Assembly: GCF_001039355.2 (NCBI RefSeq)
Contig: NW_019775669.1
Coordinates: 446,802-510,801, forward strand
Reading direction: 5' to 3'
Length of the DNA stretch: 64,000 nucleotides
Source of the DNA: Lingula anatina
Taxonomy: Eukaryota; Brachiopoda; Lingulata; Lingulida; Lingulidae
Part shown: one piece after another, positions 50,038-63,726 of the stretch
How the letters are laid out: every line of letters starts with the position of its first letter
Position numbering within the stretch: position 1 is the first letter of the stretch
Translations under genes and position numbers: made by a program
The notes under the pieces: generated by a model
What the model was told of the DNA's origin: nothing
Seen by the model: only the letters and a program-made list of their open reading frames with translations
Databases searched by the model: none

Positions 50038-51359
50038 TTAATTCTTAATAGAAAAAAGTCGACTAATTGAAAACACTGATCTGAACTTCTCAATGTTAAT
50101 ATCGTGCCAACAATGCAACCTGAACCACAAATACTCGAGTGACCTTTTGCGGCCCTAAAACGTCTCAAGTTTATCACTACAAAAACTTTATCTATCATAA
50201 CATATAAGTTATGCGCTTGTCAGTTTTTCGGATGAAACTACACCCAAGTCTAAACCCCTACTGCAAAAACTACTTCATCTTCATCTGTGCGTATGCTATA
50301 TAATGGGAAAACATAGGGCGGGTGACATCGTTGGTTGTAAAGAGGTTATAAGTTTTGTCCGGACTCCCTGAGGCAGGGTGGCCTCTGTATTTACGCAGCA
50401 TTTGAAATCCCTTTACTGTGTAAACGGAACGTTGTTTGGTAAAGACACTGTGTCCCGTGTCAAAGCTTTTTCCCCAGCGGACAGGATTTTCCTTTATTTT
50501 TCAGTCAACAGAACACAGGACCCCACGACGCCGTAAAACGTGCTTTCAGTTCAACTGTAGGGTGCTTGTCAGGCGTTCGTCTTTGTCACAAGTGACAACT
50601 ACATGTATCACCGGTGCTTTGATTGAGGCTATTAGTTGTTTCCTAAAACAGAGGAAGAAGCATTTGATATATGACGACGACCAAGTGTCAATTACGAAAC
50701 GTGTTTTCGTCACCTTGCGCTGTACTTAGCGTCTTAGCCGTTAGGAGAAAGAATGGAAAAGAATGATCCCATTTGGTATCTTTTATTAAAAAACTAGGTG
50801 TACGAATGAAACACGACAAGATTAGTTCAAGCTGATTAAAAATTTTCACGCGGAAACTTTAACAAGCTTGAAATCATCTTACTGAAAATTCAATTAAACG
50901 CGACCTTGTAACTGTTGTCCTTCAATTATTGTAGAGAAGATTATTGTTATTGAACATGATTTCCTCGAAGCTGTCAGGCATTAAGCACGTACAACAAGTC
51001 CGCCCAATACTGCGAAATTTACTGTGTATCACGCATAAGCAGCGAAGGACAATAAATAATATATGAGGTTTAAACGGCAATTTAAATAAGATCGCAAAAA
51101 GTAAGACATCTGTCGCCTTATTGTCGGCTATTCATGAATTCGAGGTGTTCAAATATAATCAACACAGCGATTCAGTGTCTATGCGGGCAGTCTTCATGAA
51201 TATTTTCTCCAAAGTATATTTACTATTTGTTCGGGGTGATGAGAGAGTTTTCACCTGCGAGAACAGATGATTATTTATTTCTTGTAATTCTTTGGATTGT
51301 GCCAGTGACACTGTGCCTATAGTTATTATTACAGCACATATTACAGCATGTATGTTCAT
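50038..51359 (-). CDS. Tentative small secreted-peptide gene (signal-peptide exon plus candidate second exon)
   Basis: Minus-strand exon 51359-51255 encodes 35 residues. It starts M-N-I-H with a hydrophobic core (VICAVIITIG) and a classic cleavage site (TVSLA before QSKE), then meets a consensus donor (CAG, GTGAAA). In the same phase, a segment at 50154-50038 follows a TTTTAG acceptor and opens with Gly-Arg-Lys-Arg, a dibasic amidation/cleavage-like site, then 34 residues and a stop. Together they make 73 aa, the size of a neuropeptide or hormone precursor. The first exon is fairly persuasive. The second is weak: the acceptor is ordinary and a similar GTTTTAG-GC-GCAAAA string occurs in a non-coding hairpin near 60780. 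I recognise no known peptide. Confidence 0.22.
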
Positions 51360-53640
51360 GCCCACGCCTATGAAAGGACTCGTGATATAGTAGCAAACAT
51401 ATTCAACCAGCTGATTTTTGGAACTAGTTATAATTCACAGGCAAGCTAAAATCGTTCGAAAAATCACTGCCAAATATTAGTATTTGATACACTATCATTG
51501 CGTCGACTGCTACATGTATCACTACTGCTCACATTGGGGACTAAAGCGCCGAATTATCTTTTGAAATTTTCATTACAAGGTAGAGCATTCAAAGAACACG
51601 CATGTTTCTTTTCTTGTCATTTCCCACCCGAGTAGATATACGACGCTGGCTCTTAGAGTAGCTAGTAGCGCGAGCTTAACTTTACAAGACGCAGTTTTCA
51701 CTACAAAAATTGACACTTGAAATGGAGAGGCGCTTAGTGGCAATTGTTTGCATTCATCCTAAGCCGGTTTGAATACCGTGGAATTCGATCTGTAAATTAT
51801 CGTTTAAGAGCCCCATAAGCTAAATCAATTAATCCGAATTGCTCGTGAAATACTTATCATCCCGACCACAAAGGTGTTGAAAAAACTATCATCTCCACTA
51901 CTTAGAGACTCAATTAGGAGTGTCATGTATCCGTATTTGAGTAGGACCATTCTGAGGCCCAACCGGGGCAGCAGAGAAATGCTACTGGGGAGGGCGTTAG
52001 GAGCAAAAGTGAGGGTGTAACCTACCTCCATGGAGCTGAAGGTGAATTCTCCGAACTGTCATACTTGAGGACACTGGCTTTTGAGGTGCCGCCTACTCTG
52101 TACAAAGTAAACGGTGCCTGTATTTCGTATTGCTTAGATACACTCAGAAAGAAACATATGAGAAGTAATGACTTGAAAATTATGACGGCAAGGGTGACCC
52201 CTCCCCTATTATTGTCTTGCTTGATATGGTGTGAACAAATGCCGCCAAGAACAGGTGAATCAAATATAAGATATCTATTGCCAACGTTATACTACTGACT
52301 GCTGTTATCCCAATCTGTGCCCCAGTAGCTCCATTTTGAAAATTTATCATTTTAGGCTACGAGCATTTTAGATCGTATTTCTTTTAAGCCGAGTGGTTTT
52401 TAATATTGCTTTATCACTCCCATTGTTCCCCTGCAGAAAAGAAAACATTTTCATTGTTATTATTTGGAATGTGACGCAAAATGGTAATCTCGCGTTCAGA
52501 TATATTTCTACCTGTAAGTGCGCCATTAACGGTAAAAAGTGCTCACTCTTATTCTTTACTTTGAGGCGCAACGGCTTGCATATCAAAGTGAAACATGTAC
52601 GTCTGTTAATTGAACATGTTAGCGCAAAATAGAATTTCATGAGGATGCAGGATACAAATGCATTTTTAAAACCTAATAAAAATGACCGAAAGAAAGAATA
52701 TGATTTTTTAAAACATCTCGAATAATGTTCCCTGAAATCTGTGTCCTTTTATTCAGTTAAAGGAAGGGAACAAAAAAATCACGCATGCGCGCACGTGTCA
52801 TAATCACATTTTTCTTTGTATTTCTTCGACCCCAATTAATATAGCCAGCCACTTAAACTGTGTTTCACCATATGATACATTCATTCTATTTTACCCGCAT
52901 CCTGATTGAATATTCCATATCGTCCTACGAAAACGAATACCTATTGAAAAGATATTCTTTCAAGCGTGTTTCCATTGAAATTGATGTATAAAATATTTAT
53001 ACATTACAAAGTTAAAATTTATTTCATCAAACTGCGGTTCACAATGTGGATAATGTTCTCAGAACTAATAATCATAACCCGCATGTCACCTCAGAGCAGC
53101 AGATATACATATGGCACTTACGACAAGGATACACGGTTAAGCAGACGACACAATGCACTAAAGGTTTCATACTGCTGTTGAAAGAAAAAACTAAAGAAGG
53201 GAGAATCTTAAAGAATATTTAGAACATTAATTGGCAGAATACTTGTCATTCATTTCTCAAGTTAATCGGTAAAGTCATACCCCATGTTCGGGAATCTACC
53301 AGTGCTTAACCAATGTTATTATATTTTGATGATTGTTTAGCATATTTCTCTTGGCGTGTCTAAACATTTGAACCTATAATATTTTGTTTTACTTAACAAG
53401 ATCAATGGATAATGGTAAAGTAAACTTTAAAAAAAGAAACTTAAAATTTATATGGCATTAATTTACATTTTAAATATATATAATATTAAAGCTGAATGGG
53501 CATTGAGTTCTGATTCAACACAAAATGGATAAAAAATAATGCTATTCAACAATATGCAAACTATTGTTTTTGGAAGCACATTCTTGCTGATAAAACAGGT
53601 AAAATAAATACTCCGCATAAAGCCACAAATGTACTTTAAT
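51360..53640. other. Intergenic and 3' flank of the Dbx gene
   Basis: AT-rich with only short overlapping open frames, none domain-like. It should contain the Dbx 3'UTR at the right edge; I could not pick out a consensus poly(A) signal on the minus strand close to the stop. Confidence 0.45.
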
Positions 53641-56479
53641 TTAGGTTGCAGGACCGTATTCCATTTCCTCGCAATCAACATCATCTTCATCTTCATCGTC
53701 ATCAGAGTCAGATGTGACGTTCAGCAACTCGTCACTGTCCACGTCATTAGTTGACGTCACAAGACTAGCGCTGCCAGGGAGCGGATATTTTTGAGTCTCC
53801 CCAGAGGAAGACAGACAGTTCACAGCCAATGTCCTGTCCGTGATTTGTTCTTCTGATGTTGGAGAAGGTAATGATTTATCTTGTAATTTGTCACTGACGT
53901 CACTCAAGTCTGGGTTCGGGTTGTTTCGTGTTGGAATGGTCGCCTCTCGGGTCCCCCCGGCTGACATCAGTTCGCGCTCCTTGGAATTCCTCCATTTCAT
54001 TCTTCGGTTTTGAAACCAGATTTTTACCTGTAAAAAGGAAGATAACGCCGAGGTTAAAATATATTTGTATTTTTTCAGCTTACCATGTATATCGGATAAT
54101 GAAAGCTATCACTGGAGTTCGAATAAAACATATGTTTGGAACGCGATCTACGATAATTTGACTCAAAAGCTCTTTTTGGCTGGGAAACAATGAGTGCGCG
54201 TTTAATAAACTCAATATAAGGGCGGAATTTTCCAATTATGCCGATAAATGTGCCCCTATGTAATTAAGGTGGTTACAATCACTTCACGATAATTTTCCGT
54301 GTACAAGATGTAGCACTTAATGCGTTTAAGAAAGTAGTCCAGGTATTCTCTCTCCACTTAATTTCGAAATCCACATTGCAACTAAAATATTTTTACTTTT
54401 ATTCTTTTATTACATTTTCTTTCTGAAAAAAAGGAGTTTCCCCCGTTTACTTTAAAAGAATCTGTCGACGTCATACATGTAACAGTTGTTGTGTCATGAT
54501 CTCCGTATCAACGTAATATCCAGAGAATTAGAATTAATTTTTTCATTGTTATAAGATGATATAACTGGACGAATAAAAAAATTTTCACTTTGAATTGTTT
54601 TGTCTCTTTAACAGGCATGGCCATTCAATGGGTTTCCCCTTGTGCTAACTATGACTATGGAGTCAAAATCACTTGGAGAATGATTTGAAAAACAGAAGAC
54701 GTGCAAGTCCCTGTGTGTTGGGATAAGATAAGCTACCAACCTGTGAATCCTTCAGTCCCAACTTTGCTGCCAGTTTCTTCCGATCCGGTTTACTGATGTA
54801 TTTTTGTTTCTGGAACATCTTCTCCAACCCCTTCCGCTGCGCATCCGAGAACACCGCTCTCCGCAACATCCCTCGTCGGGGCTTGCCTCGCATCCCCTGC
54901 AGTATGGACAGTGCATTCGGCAGAGGCAACATCCCTCCTACAATAAAAGCAAAAAAGTTATAAGTAACAGAACTAAATACTTTAAAACACAAAAACTAAC
55001 TGACAAATGTTTTCATGCAACGTTCATCAAGTGTTTTTTTTCGTTGACGATATGTTTAAAAAAAGCATGCACAGTGACATTCGACTATACCATCTAAACT
55101 GCGCTTTTTTTTAATGAAAAAAATAAAATAAAAATAATTTTATTAAAACTATAAAGATTTTGAAAGGCATTCTTTTTTAAATATATTCATTGATTTGGTC
55201 TCACTAGCTGCGGATTACGTTTTATATAACTTGGTGCTTCGTAAATTATAAGCTCTCACTGTACACTTTATAATCACGATGTATTCATGTTTTAAACTCC
55301 CACAAGGACACGTTAGAATTACCCACCGAATCGACACGTGACAACATCGATCAAATAGGATTTATCTGTCAGATGAGATTGACGTTCCACATGACCAAAA
55401 CATGTGGGTCAAAACTAAAACAACCCTTGTGCCGCCTGTCCACTGAGACTGCTTGCCAATTAAAATTTTAATTTCTATGAAAAAAAAAGAGCGAAATAAC
55501 CCTTATGAATTAACAATGAATAATTTGGTTTCTTCAGCGAGACGGTGGTATAAGCCACGGTGTAATTAAATAACACTAAAGTTATGAGTCTAAACGTATC
55601 TTTTGTCTTCGAGCATTTTTTTTTTACATTAATGTTCAGAAAAGATTGCAGCTAAGCTTCATATGAACAGGTGTAATTTACATGCGTACAGGTCCTTTGA
55701 AGAGCAGAAATTGACCAGAGGTGTTAATGATAATACATTATAGGAAAGTGTATCTATATTGAATCAGTTTGGTCAGGGGTATATCTACAAGACGTAAACT
55801 GTAAAATTGCTGGTAGTTCATACTTGGTAACACCTTCCCCTCTAGCCTTGTCTCCGTCTTCCTTTGTTATTCTAAAACGCATATTTGACATTCACGTCTG
55901 GTGTATTACACTTATTTTTTTAGAAATATATCAAAAATTTACATTAATTAAGACAAATCAGGAAACAATTCTGTTGAAAGTGGACTGAGCAAACCTTAGT
56001 CCGTAGATTGGGGGTGGAGGGGGTATTTGAAACCAAAATGCTCTTTCTGTATTGTCTTTTCGTTTAAAAAATTAATAAAAGCTTCTTTTTTTTCATGCAG
56101 AATTTTGACAATTTTGTTTCGTCCCATAAACTTTTATTGGATGCAATAAATATTCGGTCGTGAATCATACCTGTCCGAATGACAGGCCTCCCCTGAGTTG
56201 CGCGTAATGTCATCTAATGCACATTTTAATATCACTGAGTAGGCTTAAATATCCGGATTTTACTTTAATTACCTGTTAAATCACTATCATTTTCGAACGC
56301 TTGCTGACATTAACATAAGTTATTGGCCAACTCGGTGTTGAAATTTTTTCACGCACCACAGACACGCTTCTGTAACACTTCCTTACCATTAAAATTGAAA
56401 ACGATGGTGTAATATAGTGATTATGTCCGCCTCTGTCAATTAAAACCTATTCGGGTAACGCATTTATCCAGAATCTCTC

Positions 56480-56515
<36 letters not shown>

Positions 56516-57999
56516 AAATTACACAAACTAAATCCCTTTTTTATTTTCAGGATGAAATATATCTAGCCCTCTTAATTACAGTTTCTCAAAATGAACAGGT
56601 AAAAATACAACAAACTTACCGGACAGATATGGATTCTTGAGGAAGATTGGCGGCGAGGGGTGTGGGTAGGGGTGGGGTGCGTAGTGTATATGTCCAGCAT
56701 AGGGTGTGTAGGGTAGGCTCACCGGGTAGCCACCATAGGGGGACTTGTGCTGTAAATGCTCTGGAAGAGGGAAGAAATCTGGAGGCACTGGGTGGTAGCT
56801 GGAAAAAGCACCGTTAATGCTGGTTTTGGGTTCTGAAAGATTGAAAATAAATTCAATTATAATCATTGTTTCTACAAAGTTTCAGTTAAAGACACCTGGA
56901 TGAGGACACGTTCATGCTTGCTTCTGTGTTTTCAAAAGTTGATTACATATATGTTTAGGAAGGAAATATATAGGGTAATATGATAAACAAATCTATTAAT
57001 ATTCGAATAATCATAAAATAAAAACTGCCGGAACATTTGATTTATTAAAACAGATACATTATAAATGAGGGGAAATGTTCACTTAAGAGCTTTGGTATCG
57101 ATCCCTTTGGCCTGTTATTTGAAAATTGAAAAAAAAATGAAAGAAGAACTCAACGCATGACATTTAAAATAAAATCACTTCTGATACTCCGAAGCCCTTG
57201 AAATATATGCAAAATATACACTGATAGGGGTTTATAACATTGAACTATATTTCAAAACTACGTTTGCATGCGAGTCGTATAAGGCAGCAAATACGGAGAA
57301 ATAGTTTATCATAAATTCAAGCAATTCACTTTATCCACAGGTAATGTTTGCGGTGTCACCTTGAAACCGCAAATAATTGATTTTGGTTATTTTTTTTAAT
57401 GACTAAATGTAGCAAAAATTTAGCTTACCTTTTGCTTTCGAAGGAAGAGACAAAATTGCGTTCACTCCAAATTTCAAACGCGTATTATCATTGGCACTGT
57501 TAACATGTTTGCTGCTGCTACTGCTAGCATCGCGATCATTGCTGCCATTGTTATTGTTATTGCTAAGAGCTCGACTATTGCTACACTCCCTGTCTGTGTT
57601 GTGTCTCATACGCGCACTGTCTCCGTGTGCGACCTGGGATTGTGTTTTTTCCTCCTGCTGTACATCTTTACCTTGTGTCTTCAAACTGGCAGGGGACTGA
57701 TGAAGTGGTCTGGGAGAAAGGTTACAGCTCAGTTTGTCTGCGTACATGTGGTAGCCGCGATCGAGTTGTGGTATAGAGTAAATGCGGTCGTGTACGCTCA
57801 CCGTTGTCACAGGTGGAGAGCGTATGACCCCGTACGGTCCCTGGGGAGGGGTTCTCTGGGCTCCTAGAAGGTTATCCACCAGGAAAGAGGATGACAGACC
57901 CCCTGAATACGGTTGTCCAGCCGGCGGCGAACTTGCCGGCTTGACCAAGATGCTATTTTGGAACATCGTCCCTGACGGAGCCACAATGGCAGGAAACAT
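53641..57999 (-). CDS. Dbx: Dbx (developing brain homeobox) transcription factor, 4 exons, 455 aa
   Basis: Homeodomain repressor; in bilaterians Dbx patterns interneurons. Exons in transcript order: 57999-57429, 56832-56620, 54937-54741, 54027-53641; phases 1, 1, 0 all agree. The start MFPAIVAPSG resembles the family's MFPGLLAP. An eh1 repressor motif FGVNAILS lies at 177-184. Exon 2 is rich in Pro/Tyr/His. The homeodomain (284-343) begins GMLRRAVFSDAQRKGLEKMF, continues KQKYISKPDRKKLAAKLGL and ends with WFQNRRMKWRNSKERE. It is nearly identical to vertebrate Dbx and is split at the 44/45 site (DSQ, VKIWF). The C-terminus carries NPNPDLSDVSDK and an acidic D/E tail, both typical. An in-frame GTG further upstream is not the start. 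The exon 3 donor GTTGGT is weak, but frame and homology leave no doubt. Confidence 0.97.
54938..56619 (-). other. Dbx intron 2
   Basis: About 1.7 kb, with a broken (CT)n microsatellite at 56474-56515 and no further coding sequence recognised. Confidence 0.7.
56833..57428 (-). other. Dbx intron 1
   Basis: About 0.6 kb, AT-rich, bounded by GTAAGC donor and TTTCAG acceptor on the minus strand. Nothing else seen. Confidence 0.8.
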
Positions 58000-58132
58000 T
58001 ATCGCCGATGTTTTTCTTTCCTTGGTATACACTTATCGTTCAGCACATTCGATTGAATCCTGAAACGTACACTAAACTCCCTTCTTTTTGTGAGTTTAAA
58101 CGACAGCGCTGCTCCTTGCAATAGTGTAGGAT

Positions 58133-58140
58133 CATATATA
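58133..58140 (-). promoter_or_regulatory. TATA box of the Dbx promoter
   Basis: TATATATG on the minus strand, preceded by GC-rich CCGCCCACCC. It lies about 135 bases upstream of the ATG, which puts the start site near 58105-58110 and gives a 5'UTR of roughly 105 bases with no intron needed. Developmental homeobox genes with TATA boxes are common. Confidence 0.55.
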
Positions 58141-58149
58141 GGGTGGGCG

Positions 58150-61100
58150 GCCCTCTGTCAGAGCGCACACCGAGATTTAACAAAAGCGCTGAGCCGCTGC
58201 CTGCATCTGATTGGCTGGCGTTCTTCAATATTTTTCTCTCACACATCTCATACGCCATGTCATAGGCAGTGCCAGAGGATAGGGGTGCTTGCGATAGTGA
58301 TAAGAATGATGTTATGGCGGAGCTGATAGAAAAGACGTTATTCGAATTGCAATCAGAAGAGTCGTGATTTGGTCTTTATTTATTTTAAAAAAGGGGACAT
58401 TACAAATTTCACTAGTATTTCTCACAAAAAGGTGCAAGCTGTGTTTACCACCCGAGTAAGGATTTTAAATGTATAGGTTTGTTGTTATTTCCCCACCTGT
58501 TAAAAAGGTGAACGTACGGCCATGCACACGCTGCGCCATTCATAACTTTCCAGCCCATGTAGTACCATAACCTAATATAGCGTTCTACTTCATTCATGAT
58601 CATTTTAGTCTTAATGACAGTTTCGCCCCATACCTGCTCGCGAACAAACAAGCACTGACATGTCAACATCACCCCTGTTTCCGCCGTCGATTCACCCGAG
58701 GTGAATTTATTATTTTTCCAGCTTGTTTTCTTTATAAGGCCAGTAGTTAATGTATAACCAACGAAGGCCTATTCCACGTGTCTCTGTCTTTATGCAGACT
58801 GACAAGAATTTTCCAAAAACATAGTTCATTCCTGGCACAAGTCCTAAATTCTGCTGGAGATATCTACTTTTATGATCTCTTAGTACATAGCCATTATTTA
58901 CGACTAGTTTGTTCTGAAGCTACACAATTCTTGTTCGATTTTGTTGGCATTAAATATCAGTTTGAACAATGTCGGAAGAGTATTTGTTTCTATAATAATG
59001 ATATTTATTTGTTTCGTGACATTTGCATCAGGTGACATGACAACAGTGATGATTTTTTGCGGGCCTAAACATAAAATCAGCCCACAAACATAATATACGA
59101 GAAATACTGGCAAATATGAAAAAGCGTTCACTATGATAAGCAAAGTTCTGTAATAATCACCCATAGAATCCGTTGGCATCAGGGAAATACTATTATTACT
59201 TTATTAGTTTTATGTTAATTAATGTATTAATGAGCTTATTCAGTCCAGATGTTTGCCAGATTGATATTAAGGTCCTCCATATTGATATTTAGAATTTTTA
59301 CAGACTGAGCTTTGCTTTCGGCTCTTCTTTAGAAGATAACCGAAAAATTAAACTTGCAACATTTATTAAATTACTACACATTTAACCCCATTTTAATTTA
59401 CATTTTACTGTTCTTCTTTCAAATAACAGGATAAAGTGATGCTAGCTTTCGCCACAGTCAACCTTAAATTGAGGCCTATAAGTTGAATCCACCGTGACTA
59501 CCCATACAGACAACATTCTTAACGCGAAAGCAATAGGGATATATACGAGTTTTTAATAACAGATAAGTTGCAACCAGCGGCTTATGAATACAAGAAAGGT
59601 GTCTTGGCGTGTCGGCGATAGTATAGTTGCCATAATGTTAATTAATGTTATCAAGTCGTATCTTTAATTAAAGTTTAACACTTTTTTTGCAATTCCAAAT
59701 AATTCCGGTCTGAACTTGTACGTATAATGCGCATAACATATATTTGAGTCGATTCCGAGCACCACTTTATATATAATTGAGTGTTAAAGGTATTTTTTTC
59801 TTTCAGCAATTCATCATCTAATATTTATCAGTTTTAAGTTTCTGTTTTTTGTTTCAGATATTTATGTTCGGTGTCCTCTACCTGTATATCATTTCTTTAA
59901 CTCAAACAGAAAGAAATTTTGTTTCATGGAGCGTGATATCGCCAAAGTATTTGATAAGAGAAGTAGGCATCAAATTACATAATCTGTTCCCTCAAATATA
60001 CTAAGGGATGTGCACCGCGGGTATATTAAATGTGAATTACAAAGAACAGATTTGAGCTTACTACATATACGTCTATAATTTTGATTTAAAAAAGAATAAC
60101 AGACAAATGGTTTAAAGACACATCAAGGCTGTTGATCGTTATTTCAACTGATAGCTCAGAAAAAATCGTCTCACAATTTTACAGACATCCAAACTGTGAA
60201 AACATTACCCTTCAGTTTGAATACTAGTTCGGTTGTTTCAGTTACATTCGCTTATAATTTTATAAAATCGTACATGTACCAAGAAAGGTGGAATGCATAA
60301 AAAGTGCTTTACTATAACAAATAATGAAAATTAGCCGACTATTTTGCCGCAGGTTAAAAGACTGAAATGAATTTATCATTCGTCTGAAAAAAATCTGTAC
60401 AGGATATAGATATGATTTTAGAAAAAAAAAAGAACTGATTCGACCGTTTCAAGAAACTGGGACATTTTGTTTTACTTTTCGGCATTTTAATGATTTAGTT
60501 GACAACTAAATAAAAAATGATATTTTTTACATTCTACGTACTAAAATTCATTAGATTATCCCCAGATATAAATTGCAAATAAAACCCAATATCTGAACGG
60601 TTCGATTTTACAGGAAGCAATGTTTTCGAGATATGAAAATAAATGCACATATGTTCTCACCTTTGGAATGGTACGAAGACGTGCCACGAGACCGTAATTA
60701 AAACGTCCCCATAAGACAATGCACGGCGGGGATCACTCCGATATTGGAGGATGTTTTTTTTAGGAGCCGCAAAACCATTTGTTTTGCTGCTCTAAAACGA
60801 CGACCACCTGTCTTCGGGGGAGTTGAAACAGCAGGTTTCGTGAAAGAAACATTTGGCTTAATGGCCATTTCTCCTCTATATGCGCTGGTCTCAACTTTCA
60901 CCGGACCATGCGAAATTACTAAATGATGAAGTTTATTTGATGATCTATTCATCGTAAACAGATTGCGTCTATTTACTTTTGAATTTCTTATGGGTCCTTG
61001 ATGACCACATTACGCCCCCCGTATAGGACTGCACTCTTTTACCGCTGTCATGTGTGGGTGTGAGGCTTTGGGGAACCCCCGAGATTTCTCTCTTGTTTGT

Positions 61101-62110
61101 ATATTTCATCTTATAAGTGTGTTTATTTCACTTTACAGTAAGAAATGAACTTCTCATTTATGATAGTAAATTCTGCATTTGTGATAATAACATTTCTATC
61201 AATTTTGATTCTAAATCGTTATTTCAAATCGAACTAAAATATAGCACATGAACTGATTTGCAAGATCTTTCGTATAAACAGGCACTGAATAGGTTGCTAG
61301 ATTTTTTTAATTTTTAGTGCAATGATTATTAATTAACACAAGTGTATTAACAACATTGACACATTCATTGATCATGAGACTAGAACGGATGAACAGAGAT
61401 AATTTCTTTCTCTCTCTTCTAATTGAAAATAGACCTTTCTAAATAGTTGCCTTGCGCCTCTGGACATCCTTTCGTGAGACATTTCATCCACATTAATGTT
61501 TCATTAAAACTGTCTCCTCTTTTTTTTCACCAATACCCAGTATGATTGATGGACAATATAATAGTTATAAAGAAATTTGACAAAGACCTTTGTCGATATT
61601 TTTTCATTTCTAAATTAGATAGATATCAGACAATATGTTTATTTTAAAATAAAAAGCTCAGAGATGCTAATGTTTTTGTCTGTTCGCTGCTCGTAATTTT
61701 GTCTGCTTATAACACTCTTAGAGTGGGACTCGAAATCAACCATAAGCACCAGAGAAAATATGAATAATTGAATAGATTTCTTAATGACTGAATAGATGGA
61801 TAATGAAACCCTGAATAAATGGACAAAAAGATTGTGTATAATCACACAAAGATGAGTGACATTTTGCCAAACAAATAAATTAAGACACATGGCAATAAGA
61901 AGATAACAAAAGAAGACTGTCAAATGATAACGAATTACTTCTATAAATCGCACTTTTTGAATAATGTTTTATAATGAAATTTTAAGCCAATTGAACAATT
62001 GAAATGATGCTGGTGACTGTGTATATAGTGATAGTGAATATATAGTGAAGTTTTTATAAAGCATGCAGAACAATTAGTGGCTCTCTCCTTCTCTATCTCT
62101 CTCTCTCTAT

Positions 62111-62147
<37 letters not shown>

Positions 62148-63560
62148 ACATATTGACTTCATTCTCTTTGGTATGAACCTCAAATGCAACGGCAGCCCAC
62201 GTGGGGGATCCTGGCATGTGGGTGGCGGCTGACATGAAATCACCAATAATTTGGCTTCTACAAGGTTTTTGCTCTGCAGGGGCCTTAGAGAGTCGAGTCA
62301 GTGAAAAGTGCTAATGTGAGCCGTGTCTTGTGATCGCGTAAATTATATTTTTCCTTTTAGGGTGCAATTCTCCGCTGCTGTCTTTAGAAACTTTGTGACA
62401 CTGAACGTTTTTTCGAGAAGTAATGCTTTTGTTTGTCACTTTAATTTTTCGCGCCTCAGTGCTCGCCACTGGTCACTAGTTTATGCGAATGAAGATCACG
62501 CGTCTAATATCTTTAAATGCCTTTTAATTGTAAGCTCTATCCGCTATAAATACCGGCAAATGTGTCGTGTGAGAGCTAATTTGGCTCTTTGGTGTAATTG
62601 AATGTTCTCTGCGCCTGTTTTCGTATTCATTACGCCGGTCTATTCCTTAGTGCCATGTCTCTTAAAAGTGAAATCGTGGCATAATAACTCGATTACAGAC
62701 TGTTATTTGCAGAATCAGTCGTAAAGAGTCTGTTATTGGCTGGTGTAATTCTGTAAATTGAAACAATTTTATGTTCTATTTTTCTTAAATATAAAGCACA
62801 AATACTTTTTAATGAAAATATATTAATCATAGTCAGAGGATAGATGGAAATATGAATAAATAAGCAATACTAAAACAAAACAAAAAATCAGTTATAGTCC
62901 CCACATCTTTAATTACTGTAAGCAAAATGTTAAGCTGAGTGCCCTGGCTGTTAGTTCTCTTTAATAATTTGAATCGATTCAATCTAAAACAAACTGATCT
63001 AGTAAGTGCCGAAAAACAATATGGGCAAATTGTCCGCATTTGCTAATACATGTATAGTAAGTGTTATGTCTTTGTTTGATAACAAAACGCCTAATTCTTT
63101 TAGGTTTGTTTAACAAAACCTTTTAAAATTGGAATTTAGAACTCGGTCTGCTGTCTTAATCGCACAATCTTAAAAATCCAACATTCTTAAATAAAGAAAT
63201 TTTCACCAGTGTAATGGGGTAGGTGAAATGCACCTTGTTTGAATCAAATTGTCAATCTGTGCCGATGACCTTTTTCAGCTGAATCAAGTCTATATTGAGG
63301 GTTTGTCATTGTGTTCTGTAAGGGCAAAAGACAACGGAAGGACACAGAGTGTGATGGATGTGGGTAATACAATGAAGACACTATTAGGCCAACAGAACAG
63401 ATTATGATCTTTGTCAAGAAAAAATAATAAATTATATATGAAAACGCACATCAGGCTTAGAAATAGTACAATGGAAAGGGTCATGAAAAGCAGAAAGCGT
63501 CTGCACTAAATAAAGACTTCACACTGCACTAACGTCTTTGCACCTAAAAAAAGAGGAAGG
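58150..63560. other. Dbx upstream region, no gene recognised
   Basis: About 5.4 kb with only short, overlapping open frames. A hairpin with near-identical arms lies at 60758-60797. A CT/CA microsatellite lies at 62081-62143. A block at about 62,300-62,760 has mixed composition and several homeodomain/POU-like motifs (CTAATTTG, GTAATTGAATG, TTATGCGAATG) and is a candidate enhancer. Confidence 0.45.
62081..62143. repeat. (CT)n followed by (CA)n microsatellite
   Basis: A CTCTCTATCTCT tract grades into about 15 CA units. Plain simple sequence. Confidence 0.9.
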
Positions 63561-63579
63561 AATTTACATTAATGTTTGA

Positions 63580-63726
63580 GGTGTGTGTGTGTGTGTGTGT
63601 GGGGGGGGGGGGNNNNNNNNNNNNNNNNNNNNNNNNNNNNNNNNNNNNNNNNNNNNNNNNNNNNNNNNNNNNNNNNNNNNNNNNNNNNNNNNNNNNNNNN
63701 NNNNNNNNNNNNNNNNNNNNNNNNNN
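63580..63726. other. (GT)n/poly-G run into an assembly gap (N 63613-63726)
   Basis: A GT microsatellite turns into a G run and then into 114 N. The simple sequence probably stopped the assembly. Nothing recognisable follows to the window end. Confidence 0.85.
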
